Positions 10,640 through 21,172 of a stretch of DNA of 64,000 nt are shown piece by piece. A program made the translations under genes and the position numbers. This DNA comes from Histoplasma ohiense. Taxonomy: Eukaryota; Ascomycota; Eurotiomycetes; Onygenales; Ajellomycetaceae. Numbering within the stretch: the first letter of the stretch is position 1; every line of letters begins with the position of its first letter. Location of the stretch: NCBI GenBank assembly GCA_017607445.1, contig JAEVHH010000004.1, positions 3,658,001-3,722,000 on the forward strand, given 5' to 3'. The notes beneath the pieces are model-generated. The model saw only the letters and a program-made list of their open reading frames with translations. It ran no database searches and had not been told where the DNA came from.

Positions 10640-12328
10640 TGAAGAATAGAGTGTATGCACATATCATAAAGGATTCCCCAAATCTACTCTCTCAGGTCAG
10701 ACTAGCCTATTATGAAACCTAAAAAGAATATGGGAGGAGAAAGATATGCCAAGAAGTATGAATCTGATTGAGGTGAAATCTGCCCATCCGCAAGATCTCT
10801 GCAGGTTTTTGAGGAATTGTATATTCATGATTTTACCTCTTTTTCTCACACATTTCTACCTATTGAAGTCTAAATACAAAAATACATGCTGTTCTTCACT
10901 CTGGAGACATGCTTTTGAACAAAGAAAAGAGGAAATGAGAGAAATCCGAGTAGGATCCCAATTGATCCAGGGAGGTTTTTGGTAGCAGGGCCGTCTGACA
11001 CCTAGGCATACCATCTATTAGACTAGTGATACCGCACAAGCTATTAGGCACCGCGATTTATCCCCCCACCAAATTCAGGGGTATCAAACCTTAATTTAGC
11101 CTTAGCCCACTACACGTGATCAATCTAGAACCTGCTCAAGCCCTTAACCTGAAGCCCTCCGTTACCCTTCCTCCTCCTCGCCTCTTGTGCTAACTGTTGC
11201 TATCTCATGTTTCATTCATCCCTGACTCACTGTGAGACATGCTCGCTGACAAAAGAACCTTCAGTCTTGCCTACAGCAAATTACGGATCATGCTTGGGAG
11301 AATGTTTTGAACAATCTCACAACAGACAGGGAGAGCTGGGAAGATTTGATGTACAGTACAATGATTTCTATCTCCTTGTACCATCCAGATGACAAGAACA
11401 AATTCGTTTTCAGCATGGCATCATAGTGATGCTTTTCCCGTGTGCATTTTAACATGCACGAGTTACACGATTTCCAAATCATCGTGATGTTGGGAGGTTA
11501 ATGAATATTACATAGTTAGTTCAGCTTTTACCGAGTTTAAGGCTTTGCTTAGCTGCAACAAAGACAACGAAAGGGAAGAGTTTACGAGCATGAGGCAGTT
11601 TCTAGATGTTGGTATTATTATTTTCACCGAAGGATGCCTGTATTTCCATCTGTCTCGGAATATAACCGAGAAGAATACCCAGAAGCTTCAAGGGCTGTCA
11701 TTCTCAGTCCAATAACTACCTCTCTCGTCGTCGAGTGTTGCTTGAGTGTTGCTTTACTCCTACGCGTAAAATTAATGGAAGTTAATGGCACTTTAGTAAA
11801 GTACATGTGCATGAAAATGCCCATTTCAAACAGAAACCTGAATTGAACAGGCTGGCAACTAACCTTGTATCATGAGTGATTTTTTAGACGACTCACCCTT
11901 GATACAGGGTTAGTTGTGCTCCTCCGCACTCGGTCCGGTGGAATCGCAGTCCGTGGCTGCCGTGATGATGCTTCATCATCACCTGCGCCGGAATTCTCCT
12001 GTTGGTTGTTGCCCTGTGAAGATGGATCTGCTAAAGACCCTGCTTGGAGCTTCCGCTGTTTTCTTGAACTGTAGGTGGAGCCCGGGGCTTGACTAACTAA
12101 TCCGCTCCTAATTACACCTGATGGGCTGCGATGGAAGTCGACGCCATCGTATCGTCTTGTTTGGGCCGCTGGTGACTTCTAGGATCAAATTTAACTGTCT
12201 TGGGCGCAGCGTTCCTCACCGTTTTGTCAGTTTCCAGTTGAGTTGGGGGCTCATCGTTTATCTGTTTTCGCGTGCGTTTGACGCGAGTGTTTCTGGAGCT
12301 AGGTTGGATATGATATTGTATGCTGACG
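10640..12328. other. Intergenic region without a recognised gene
   Basis: About 1.7 kb with only short frames on both strands. The first part (10640-11010) has few CpG dinucleotides and reads like decayed repeat DNA. The part from 11900 on is more GC-balanced and includes the presumed 5' region of the next gene. No terminal repeat, transposase motif or RNA gene was seen. Confidence 0.4.
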
Positions 12329-14130
12329 ATGCCTGGAAGGTGGATTGAACCGTCGGACCCGGAAAAATGGACCGAAGAACAGTTGAAAAAATTGCAGTAA
12401 GAAAGAATGGCTTCAACTTTGATGTCCTCCCTGAGAATTCCGATGCTAACATAGCGCTGGAAGGGAGATTGTCAACTCGAGACAAAATGAATACCATTTA
12501 GATGCCACGGAATTAGAGGAGAAGCTCAAGTGAGACTACCATGTGTATTGCTGTGGACATACCTGGGCTATAAACTAAATAATCTTTGATTGACACAGAA
12601 TTTTATCAAATGCAGATGCTCCCCGCCGCTCTGCTTCCTCCACGAGCGTGGCCACGACTCCAACCCTAAGCCACACCCCAAGCCGTATCCCGACTCCGAC
12701 CCCAGAGCAGGAAGCTTTCAGAAAACAACATCTCGCTGACTGTACACGGGATTATAACTATTTGGTAGAGCACGGGGGACGGCCTGCCTTTCCGCTGGAA
12801 TATGCCACAGCCGCTCCTAAAAACTTCGGAAAATATAGAGATATGATCGATTACTGGTCCCAAGGCTTTTACAACCAAAGAAATAATTGGGTTGCGTTCC
12901 AAAACTTCCAATTAAAAAAGCGGCAATCAATAGAGATTTTCACCAAGTACCAGCAGGACGTTCATGACCACCGCGAAAAGGAAGGGATTGAGGGCGACAT
13001 CCAGCTACAGTTTGATGAGAAACAACAATCCAGAGTAGTCCAGTGGAAGGAGTATCATTATTATCTCCACAGACGTGTTCCCCGGTGGAGGGAGAAGGCT
13101 GAAGCAGCGCGCAAAGAGCGAGAGCAGGACATGTTAGATTGGGAGTCTGGTAAACGCAACCCTAACATCCCGGAGAGTATGGGTTGGATCCACAGTGTGC
13201 GAACACTAGTGGAATCTAACCTAGAGAAATACATGAATTGGATTCGATGGGTAGAAGCAGAGCTTCCCAAAGTTGAGCAAGAATGTGCAGAATCCACCAG
13301 TAAAAATGTGGACGATGAATCCCGCCTAGCGGAAGAAGAGGACGTGGCTACAGAGCCTACAACACCGCCGCCAGCGCATGCCGAATTAGCACCTCCACCC
13401 GCGGAAACCCATCCAAGGAGCCGTCGTCAATCGGTCGGCAGAATGGAAAACCCCAAAGACTCTGTAGATGTTATTGATATGCCGGAAGCTCTACACAAGC
13501 AGCCAAAACTATCAGTTTCTGCTGAACAACTTACTCACACAGATTCGGAGATGCCTTCTTTGACAAAACCGGATCAAAGCAACACAAGTGCAGGAAAAGC
13601 CACTGGAGAAGCTAGCACATCTGGATTGCAACGAAAGAAGTCTTCTCGTCTGGCGAAACCAGATCAAAGCAGTGCAAACACAGAGCAAGCCACTGGAGAA
13701 GCTAGTACATCTGGCTTGCCACAAAAGAGGTCTTCTCATGCAGCAAAACTGGATCAAAGCGGTGCAAGCACGGGGCAACTCACTGGGGAAGCTAGTACAT
13801 CTGGCTTACAACGAAAGAGGTCTTGTCGTGTAGCAAGACCTTCCACAACAGCTGCAGCTGAGTCTGTTCCATTGCGTCGGAGCCAGCGAATCATTGACAT
13901 GGAATTAAGAAAAAGTTCAACAAGCGGAACAGGAAGCGGCAGAGGCTAAACAGATAGCATCAAAAGCTGGAAGTCGAAGAGAGCCAGCGGCTCAGCAAAT
14001 GAAAGGAACCTCCAAACCAGCCCCAGCGCGAAGTCAATCTCAAACAACGACAAAATCCTGGGAACCTAGGAGAAGGAGGCTCACTTCACCTGTGAAAATC
14101 AACACCCTAGCAAGGGAAGTGATGGTTTAA
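12329..14130 (+). pseudogene. Unrecognised lineage-type gene with reading-frame breaks at A-runs
   Basis: A long open frame (12648-13949, 433 codons) carries a tryptophan-rich, charged N-terminal half (YWSQGFYNQRNNWVAFQNFQ, KYMNWIRWVEAELPKVEQECA), then a Pro/Ser-rich linker and three 30-residue repeats. Upstream, ATG 12329 opens MPGRWIEPSDPEKWTEEQLKK. The frame then breaks at an A6 run (12386-12391), continues in a second frame (RKNGFNFDVLPENSDANIAL), breaks again at an A4 run (12484-12487), and ends ATELEEKL before a splice to 12599. At the far end an A5 run (13911-13915) shifts out of a frame that continues VQQAEQEAAEAKQIASKAG to a stop at 14128-14130. Alternatively a donor at 12396 spliced to 12599 bypasses the first two breaks and leaves an intact protein that is only C-terminally truncated. 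Function unknown. Pseudogene, sequencing error and alternative splicing are all open. Confidence 0.6.
13566..13835 (+). repeat. Three in-frame 90-bp tandem repeats
   Basis: Three copies begin at 13566, 13656 and 13746. Each encodes 30 residues with the pattern K-x-D-Q-S followed by TGEASTSGL and a basic end such as QRKKSSR. The second copy varies at the middle and the third has L for P after the first K. The repeats lie in the C-terminal half of the unrecognised gene and add positive charge at regular spacing. Confidence 0.92.
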
Positions 14131-16841
14131 TATTTTCGCCTAAACTGTGTAAGTTGATTCCGTTTTCCAAATGACCAACGTATTTTGTCTATGGATACAT
14201 GCGTGAAGAAATCATGGGCTTTCCTGTCCTCCAGATACCTCCATGAACGGCTCTCCCGGGACCTTTAGCGCCCTGGCTAGAGCCATCATAACCATAACAC
14301 GACGCTACAACTACACCGGCACCCACTCCATTTCATATAATCATGATAGGTAGTTTATCAAACGAACTACCGCATATCGTACATTACTAACCAGAGACAG
14401 AAACCCTGCAGCTGCAGCTGATGAATGAGATGTGCTCATTTATCATCGAAACACACCACCACACACACCATGTACGTTCCCTTTCGGTTGATGTACTGAG
14501 ACTTGCTATACCGCGTGTATAGGTTATTTCAGAATTTCCGGCAAAATTAAAATCACCGAAAATTTACCGTACAGAACAGGGCAGGAAGAGAGAAGTTGGG
14601 GAAAAGAAGAGAAAAAGAAAAAGAAAAATCGCGGGGGCTAGTTCCGGAGAAGTGAGAGGTTAAATGAACGCCGCTGGTAGGCTTTGTATACCAAATGGAG
14701 AAATTGATTCATGCTGGCAGATGTTATGTACTGCCATCACAAATTTACGCCTCATCTTGTTGCCTTTTTGTTACCTTTTCATGCAAGATTGTGGCATTCC
14801 CTGAGGGTTCGACTTCATCAACATTCTTTCGAATTCCCTAATCTTTACACGGGATCAGTAGGAGAGCACCACTTCACTGACTCCCGAGGGGGAAGCCGAA
14901 TGGGTATTCTTTACCGAGAGACATGGAGTAATAGGATGGATGAGTCGACTGAATGCAAGAGAAGGCAGATGGATAAATGACTGTGTATACCAAATCAATT
15001 TGATTAACATGATTGACAAGTGAATATCTCATCTTCAATTAATTTCATCTTGATGGTTGAGGACGTAATGTGCTCAGACAGTTCTTTCATAGCTTCTTCT
15101 CTCTTCTTTGTTTCTCCTCTTGCTTCTGCAGCTGGAGCCTCACATTTTCAGGGAGTCAATTGTCTCAGTCATCTCTTACATCTGTACATATTGTGATACA
15201 TGGTATTTCAAAAGTTCACTGAAATATCATGTGAACATCACTCAAACACAGCAGCTGAACATGCTAGCTTGATCTAACCACCATGAGTGAGCAAGGCCAT
15301 AGTTCAGCTGTTGTATGTTTTCGCTTCATTCAACATGAATGGTTTCCTATTTTCCTGGAATCGCCTTTTTGCACTCTGAGAGGTACACGAATCGCATCTG
15401 TACTGCAGAGTTGGGGTTAGGGTTAACAGAAGTTGGATGGAAGCTTCCCCCAAACTCAACATTTCATTATGGCCCTTCATGTGCTTTTTGTTTTTCACTC
15501 TCTTTACCCGGTATTGTACGAGAAGTCACCTCCGTATAAGTTGCGATAATCGATGGGCCCCGCACATATCTCTAGGCAGGATGTGATGTCTATCGGACCA
15601 AGAGGCTGCGAGGTACTGTACATGTACATGTACATTACATTGAGCCATACCCCATTTGAAGTTGTATTATTATTTTCTTCATCCAGAATCGGCGAAGCAT
15701 GGAAAAAGGGACTTTGATGCCGGGGATACTATCATGTCACCATTGGATCGAAGACCATTCGACAACTCAGAAATTAGGTTTGCATATGCCAGGCGTGACG
15801 ACAATACTTGTAGCTGTGCCGCGAATAATCATCGTCTGGATCTCAAATGCTGGGTCAAGTCCATATTTATTCCAAGGCATGATTGGATAGCAGTAACAGT
15901 GGGAAAGTCGGCCCGCCGGTTGTACTATACATCCAGATTTCCCCAAACTTCCCGAAATATCTCACCAGGTTGTGGGAAGCGACTAGATGGCGACAGTTAG
16001 CTGGTGGAGAAACTGCAATGACAGTAAACATTGCAGGATCAACCCACCTTCCACAAGACGGTGACTGCTAGATAAATATTAGGTAGGGCATCAAACTTCT
16101 TCGCTCACGGAAATCATATGCACTTATCCAACTATCTTGAACGCGATACAGACAATTCGTGCAACTTTAGGAATAATTCCTCTACGTGGAAGACCCCCTC
16201 ATTTCTAAGCCCGTTGTCACCTATCTGTCATTATGCTGTCGCCACTATACACGGGTATTTGTTGACGCCAGTAATCGTTTTTCCGTTTCTCCCGACGGCA
16301 TTTGACTAACACAACTTCTAGGTTGTCAGTATTTTGTTCCGGCTTTCTCGTGCGGGTCCGAAATACTTCAGCAACACAATCAGTGTAACCATAGGCGGCT
16401 CTGCTGAACGCTGCTATCAGGCCGTCGAAAGCATTTTGATATTGCGAGGCATACAATATAAAATTCCGAACCTCTGCTAATATTCAATTTCTATATCTTA
16501 AAAACGGGGGGGGGGGGGGGGGGGCCACCGGCTGCCTCCGCAAATGACAGACAACCAAACGACCTGAAAAATTCAAAAGCAAAGCGGGTGTAGGATTCAA
16601 AGCGGACGCCAAGACGCTCCAGTTGCTCACCTCTTCTGCCGAGGCATATAAGAAAAAGAGAAGAGAGAATCAAGTCGAAAGTGCTATGAATAGTCTTGGG
16701 TGATGCAGTCAGGGACTTCTTAGAAAAAGAGGAGAGAGGTGGCAGTGGAAAGGGGAAAGGGAGGTGAGAACAAAGCGAAAGAAAAGATATAGTAGCCTGT
16801 GAGATGGCAAATAAAGAGATTGAATCATGTCAAGGTCCGAT
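14131..16841. other. Gene-poor region, decayed repeat DNA
   Basis: About 2.7 kb without a supported gene. Between about 14950 and 15320 only one CpG (15064) is present, again suggesting CpG-directed decay. A short palindromic GTACATGTACATGTAC stretch lies near 15617-15632. A 19-base G run is at 16506-16524. Frames at 15656-16071 have no recognisable motif and were not called. Confidence 0.4.
16506..16524 (+). repeat. Poly-G tract (19 G)
   Basis: An uninterrupted run of 19 guanines, about 320 bp beyond the end of the APH-family pseudogene. Such a run can form G-quadruplex structures and is error-prone in sequencing, so its exact length is uncertain. Confidence 0.85.
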
Positions 16842-18463
16842 TCAGGGTTCCTCGAATGCTTGTTGAAGTTGGATGTCATAATTTTTCTTATCTGAGACTT
16901 TGCGATATGCTTGCAATGGCCCATCTTTCGCCCAGTAAAAAAGCGTAATTGATATGAAATCATCAACAGAATGCTTGAAAAATGTGGGTTTGATCCTGTC
17001 ATAAAAGAAATTGTGAAGACCAGTAGGGCTGGAAAGTGCCAGTGTATACCAAAAAGTGCCAGTATTCCAGGAGCGGTTCATGACATCAGACAGTCGTGGC
17101 ATGGAATTTTTGTCAACAACACAATCTCGCATTTGTGTCTCTTCAGCAGCTAGAATATTCATAAACTCTATTCGAGTTTCGTCACAATTCTCTGGGTCTA
17201 GGTCTGGTTCATCCACCCGCTTGCCTGACAGCCAGTAGGGAGGCGCAACCATCTCAATTGGATGAGAGCAAGCCCACTCCAGATCAATTAGGCATGTGAT
17301 ATGCCAGTGTTAATCAACCAGGATATTGCTCTGATGAAGATCGGTCAAGTGGAAAATAGGGGCCACGGCGGAGATCTCGCCGAAGAAAAAGTGGAAAGGC
17401 GGCTCGCATGGCTGTCAGAGCGGCCATTTGAGAAATAGTATCACCAAGACTCTTTACTGCATTTGGCTGGTTCTGGAGGCGGCTGTCATGAAAAGCAAGT
17501 GTGTCCACCATGTAGGAAGGAGTCAGTCGTGGAGCAGGTATAGTCGCGAGGTATGTGAGTTGGAATTTCGTCGTTCTCAAGTTCTGCCATCTCGATTGAC
17601 AATGGTAGATTTCATAAACGCAGGAATCCACCATCATCAATAATAAATGAGCCGATCTGCGGTAACGGTATTCGACTGAATCGGACTGATGCTTAACAAA
17701 ATGCGAGCCAGATCATGGAAGAAGTTGGTACGCAGCTTGACATCATGCTGATTCTTCTCGAACCATGAGCTTGAGAGCATCCTTCCCTGAGTCTCTTCGA
17801 TGTATTCGATTACCAGATAGCCAGCACCAATCGCATTGTGGACTCCTCCCTGGTGACGGACGTAGCAAGAAGGAGCTGGAAGATTAAACCATGAGAGCAA
17901 TCGGCGACGGGTGGATTGAAAACATCGGGATAGGAAGGGCAGGTGCTCGAGCCGCGTGAACTAGTTTGGGTCGGATAGCCAACACTTGAATAGAACGTAT
18001 AGTTTCGCCGGTAGACGTAGTAAGACCATATATGTGTGGCCTCTGGACAGTTTTCTTGTAGCCATGCATAGGTTCCAGCTTCGCAACGGACGTTCTCATC
18101 GCCATTTCTAGATCGAAAGACTTCCCCAATACGATAGGGAAGAGGAAGTCGAAGTAGAACATGCCGGCCTCCTTGTTTCTTCCGTTTCCAGATTTCGTCT
18201 TCGATAGTGACTGGAACACAGACGTTGCAGCTTCCATGAAACCAGTCCTCAACTTCGGCCACGCGACACAAGTCGACCAGTCCCGCAACTAGTCCTAGAT
18301 GATGAGTTACAACAGACTTAATCCAATCGCGGCTGTCATTCAGTTTGAAGAAGAAGGTTTGTTTGTCATGGTAACCTAGTTGATGGAGGATGTTGGCCTC
18401 GCGTCCCTTAGCAGTGGAGTACGTGATTTCCTCGCGGAGTAGATGGCGCGTTATAGGCATCAC
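16842..18463 (-). pseudogene. Degraded APH-like (aminoglycoside phosphotransferase fold) kinase family gene
   Basis: The family is a fungal set of proteins with the phosphotransferase/choline-kinase fold, of unknown substrate. Reading leftward, the frame starts MPITRHLLREEITYS and continues through LRLPLPYRIGEVFR and CEAGTYAWLQENCPEA. It then shifts near 18035 to IYGLTTSTGETI, near 17930 to RRRLLSWFNLPAPSCYVRHQ, and near 17670 to IGSFIIDDGGF. A stop follows near 17625, then another shift to VDTLAFHDSRLQNQPNA. Near 17340 the catalytic-loop region LTDLHQSNI lies in a different frame, with a stop just before HWHITCLIDLEWA. The last 130 codons to 16842 are open. At least four frame changes and two stops cannot be explained by introns, since the homologous blocks abut. 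The catalytic HxxN-type block and DLEW are recognisable but not in one frame. This is a dead gene. Confidence 0.85.
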
Positions 18464-18639
18464 GAGCTAGAATCTTGACGTCAATTATCAACTCATTGGG
18501 TCTTGTTCAGCATTGAAAATTTGGAATTGCATTTAACATCCAATTCCTGCCCCTAGCTCAGGGGTTTGTCCCATACTTACACAAGAGTAATGAACAGGCA
18601 GGCCTTTTCATGGGAACAGAAGCTCGTCATTTCGGCAAG

Positions 18640-19108
18640 GGGAGAGAGCCAAGGCTCAAAAGGCAGCTTCGTTCCATAAGCTGGCCTTTTTGTGGGGGAA
18701 TGTCGAGTTCCTCCGTGACGACCCTGGTCGACCTATCGACAACATTAACACGATGAACACCTGCAGAAGTTCGAAAACGTCATGAGCGAGTTCATAGACG
18801 ACTTTGAGGCAGAGGAAACAAGAATCAGTCACTTAGAATGCTTTTCAAGCTAATATATTGAGGAAATGCTGGAACCGGGGAAGCTTCTGGTATTTCAGAC
18901 TGTGCAAAGCCCGAAAGGGACGCTGTGGGCTTTCATTGAGTATATCCAACGCTGTTATTGCGAAGACCACTGTACACAACGCGTGTTCGACCATACAGTC
19001 AGTCCATACTGGTGCATAGGGGCGGCGGACTTGATCCAGAAAAAGTTGGCTGAGGAGGTTGAGTATAAAGATCAACCGCGGAAACAGTTTGCGGTCAGTC
19101 AAGAATGA
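18640..19108 (+). pseudogene. C-terminal fragment of a second APH-like family gene
   Basis: On the opposite strand to the first relic, frames read LAFLWGNVEFLRDDPGRPID near 18676, then SEFIDDFEAEETRISHLE, ANILRKCWNRGSFWYF, and after a frame change TLWAFIEYIQRCY and HTVSPYWCIGAADLIQKKL to a stop at 19108. The block WNRGSFWYF parallels SWNTGTFWYTLAL in the neighbouring pseudogene, so both come from the same wider family. At least two frame changes are needed to join the blocks. No N-terminal kinase-fold region precedes it; that space is the 5' flank of the first pseudogene. A truncated relic is the best reading. Confidence 0.65.
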
Positions 19109-21172
19109 GTTTTCCCTTGTGGTCTCCGTTTTCCAATCCTGCAAGTCTATGTATTATATTATATATGATGTGACACACCCGATCCTGACCTATCGTTTCT
19201 TATTATCCCTCTCTGCGGCCCCTTCCCCGATGACACTACCTGTTCAAAGGTCGGGCTATCGGGGCTATCGGGCTATCTTGTGAAATGGCAGTTTTATTTC
19301 TTCCTTTGTCCTCGAGCGTTGAGCTTCTTCACCGGAAGATCGCACATTAACGTCAGTCGATTCTGCTCGATTATCCTCTCTTCCTCCGCCTTTCAGTAGC
19401 TTAAAATGCAGCACTTCCACATACCAAACTGGACCGACTATTGGAAACCGCTCAAGTCCCCAACATGGGGTGGCCACCCAAGGATTCAAGTGGATATTGC
19501 AAGAATCAAATGAACATCCAAGTGAATGCATGGAAGGAGGAGTAATTATACTGGGATGGGATTTCCCACATTCTCCTGAACCTGGAATGCTCATTTTGAG
19601 TTTATTTCTGCATGTCAGCGTTTTACGTCTCCATGGATTGGCCCACCAGTAGGAAAGCAGCCAGCCGATTGTAGGCATGAGAGTTTATGTCAACCATTTT
19701 AGATTCACGGCTGTTCCGCGTCGGCCTGTCAACTTGGCCTTCATTAATCGTTGCCACACTGGGCATCATTGCCGGACTGCCCACTCAGCTTGCAAAGAGG
19801 TCTTGCCAGAAGAGTCAATTTCAGCCTTTGCATTGCTGGATAGGTATTCCTCTCTGGTGTGGAATTCCACATCAGAGCGTCAGAATACAATGGGTTGAAT
19901 ATCGCCCTGCAGGACTCCAGTTAAGTTGCTCGTAGCTAACAAGACAGCTGGAATCCCAATGTTAGTCACAACTTGAAGACGCAAGCCTAATTTGTAACAG
20001 GAGGGGTTACAATCTCCCTTACCAACCATTTATGGAGAAATGGATCATTTGGAGGGCTGTTCACCCCTAGAAACCTTCGCGAACTCTTCGATAGAGTAAG
20101 ACCCCGCCATATTCCTGCTGTGGAGATCCGTCTAACCTTGGAAAAATCATCAATCAATAATCACATGCCTGGTCAATGATTCGGTGGAGCAAGGCCGAGA
20201 TGCTGCTGGACTGTGGTGATGACTCAGCGGCATCTCGGGCTGACTTGCACCGAGCCGCATCAACGCCAGGAATTTTTTGTTTGTTTTGTCTCTCATCAGC
20301 AAACTATCAACAGTGATTAACTCATATTTTGCGCTGAGGGAGTCGATGGTCCATGGGCTAAGGGTCCATATTCCCTTCTTGAGATGCATGCCGATTGCCA
20401 TACCCGTTTCACGCTGAATGGCACTTATGGATTCTGAAATGGACAGGCGAATCCTAGCATTCGAAATGACTGAATTGGAAAGGGCACATGCCTGCTTCCT
20501 GGTTCAGGCTATGTGAGAAGGTTGCGATATTTTGTTTCTCTCCAATCGAGCCCTGCAAAGTGGATCAGTTGCATGTTTCCAATCGCTGGTGAGGGCGGGT
20601 GTCGAGTTTAATATGGAGATCATGAAGCCTGTAATTCCTTCAATGTTACACGCCCCATATAGTTCCCCGTTTAACCTTTATTATAGCTTTCTGTTTTCAA
20701 TTTCCGTTTTCTCCTCATTTTTCCTCCATTTCAAAGTGGCCATGGGCTCTTTTCTTCATTTGCAGGTCATAAAATACCACTGCGTACCTTTTCTTTGTTG
20801 ATGTTGCGAAGTCGTGCACGTTGTGTGCTTCTCTGCGTTTCATAGGCCTGCTGTGGGCAACACACTAGCCAACACCCTTGTTTTACCTCAAAGAGCTCTC
20901 TCTTTAAATTGAAGAATATTTCCCATCATTTCTGCCATTGTACAAATTAATAGAGGGACATTGGGGTTCTTTTCATCACTCATTTTCGTCTCCTCGGGCT
21001 TAGAGATATTTTAGTACAAACAAACTCATTGCAAAACTTCTACCATTGCATATATAGAGCCGCCAAAATTGCCATTGCACAAGTTCGCACCATAAGAAGC
21101 TCGGGCATTTACTACCAAACGAGATTGCAACGACCCAACGACCAAGGGTAAAAGATACTTTGCTCAATCCAT
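19109..21172. other. Intergenic region with a possible unrecognised relic
   Basis: Around 19680-20165 partly overlapping plus-strand frames look coding-like (TWPSLIVATLGIIAGLPTQL, then YQPFMEKWIIWRAVHP with stops after it), but they are broken by stops and frame changes, and I do not recognise the family. The segment from about 20400 to 21172 contains the presumed promoter of the glycerol-3-phosphate dehydrogenase gene. No RNA gene was found. Confidence 0.4.

Noticed and set aside
12302..12342. Reverse-transcriptase-like YADD string in a short plus-strand frame
   Set aside because: Only the four-residue string matches. No other reverse-transcriptase block lies within several hundred bases, and the DNA is better read as the first exon of the next gene in another frame.
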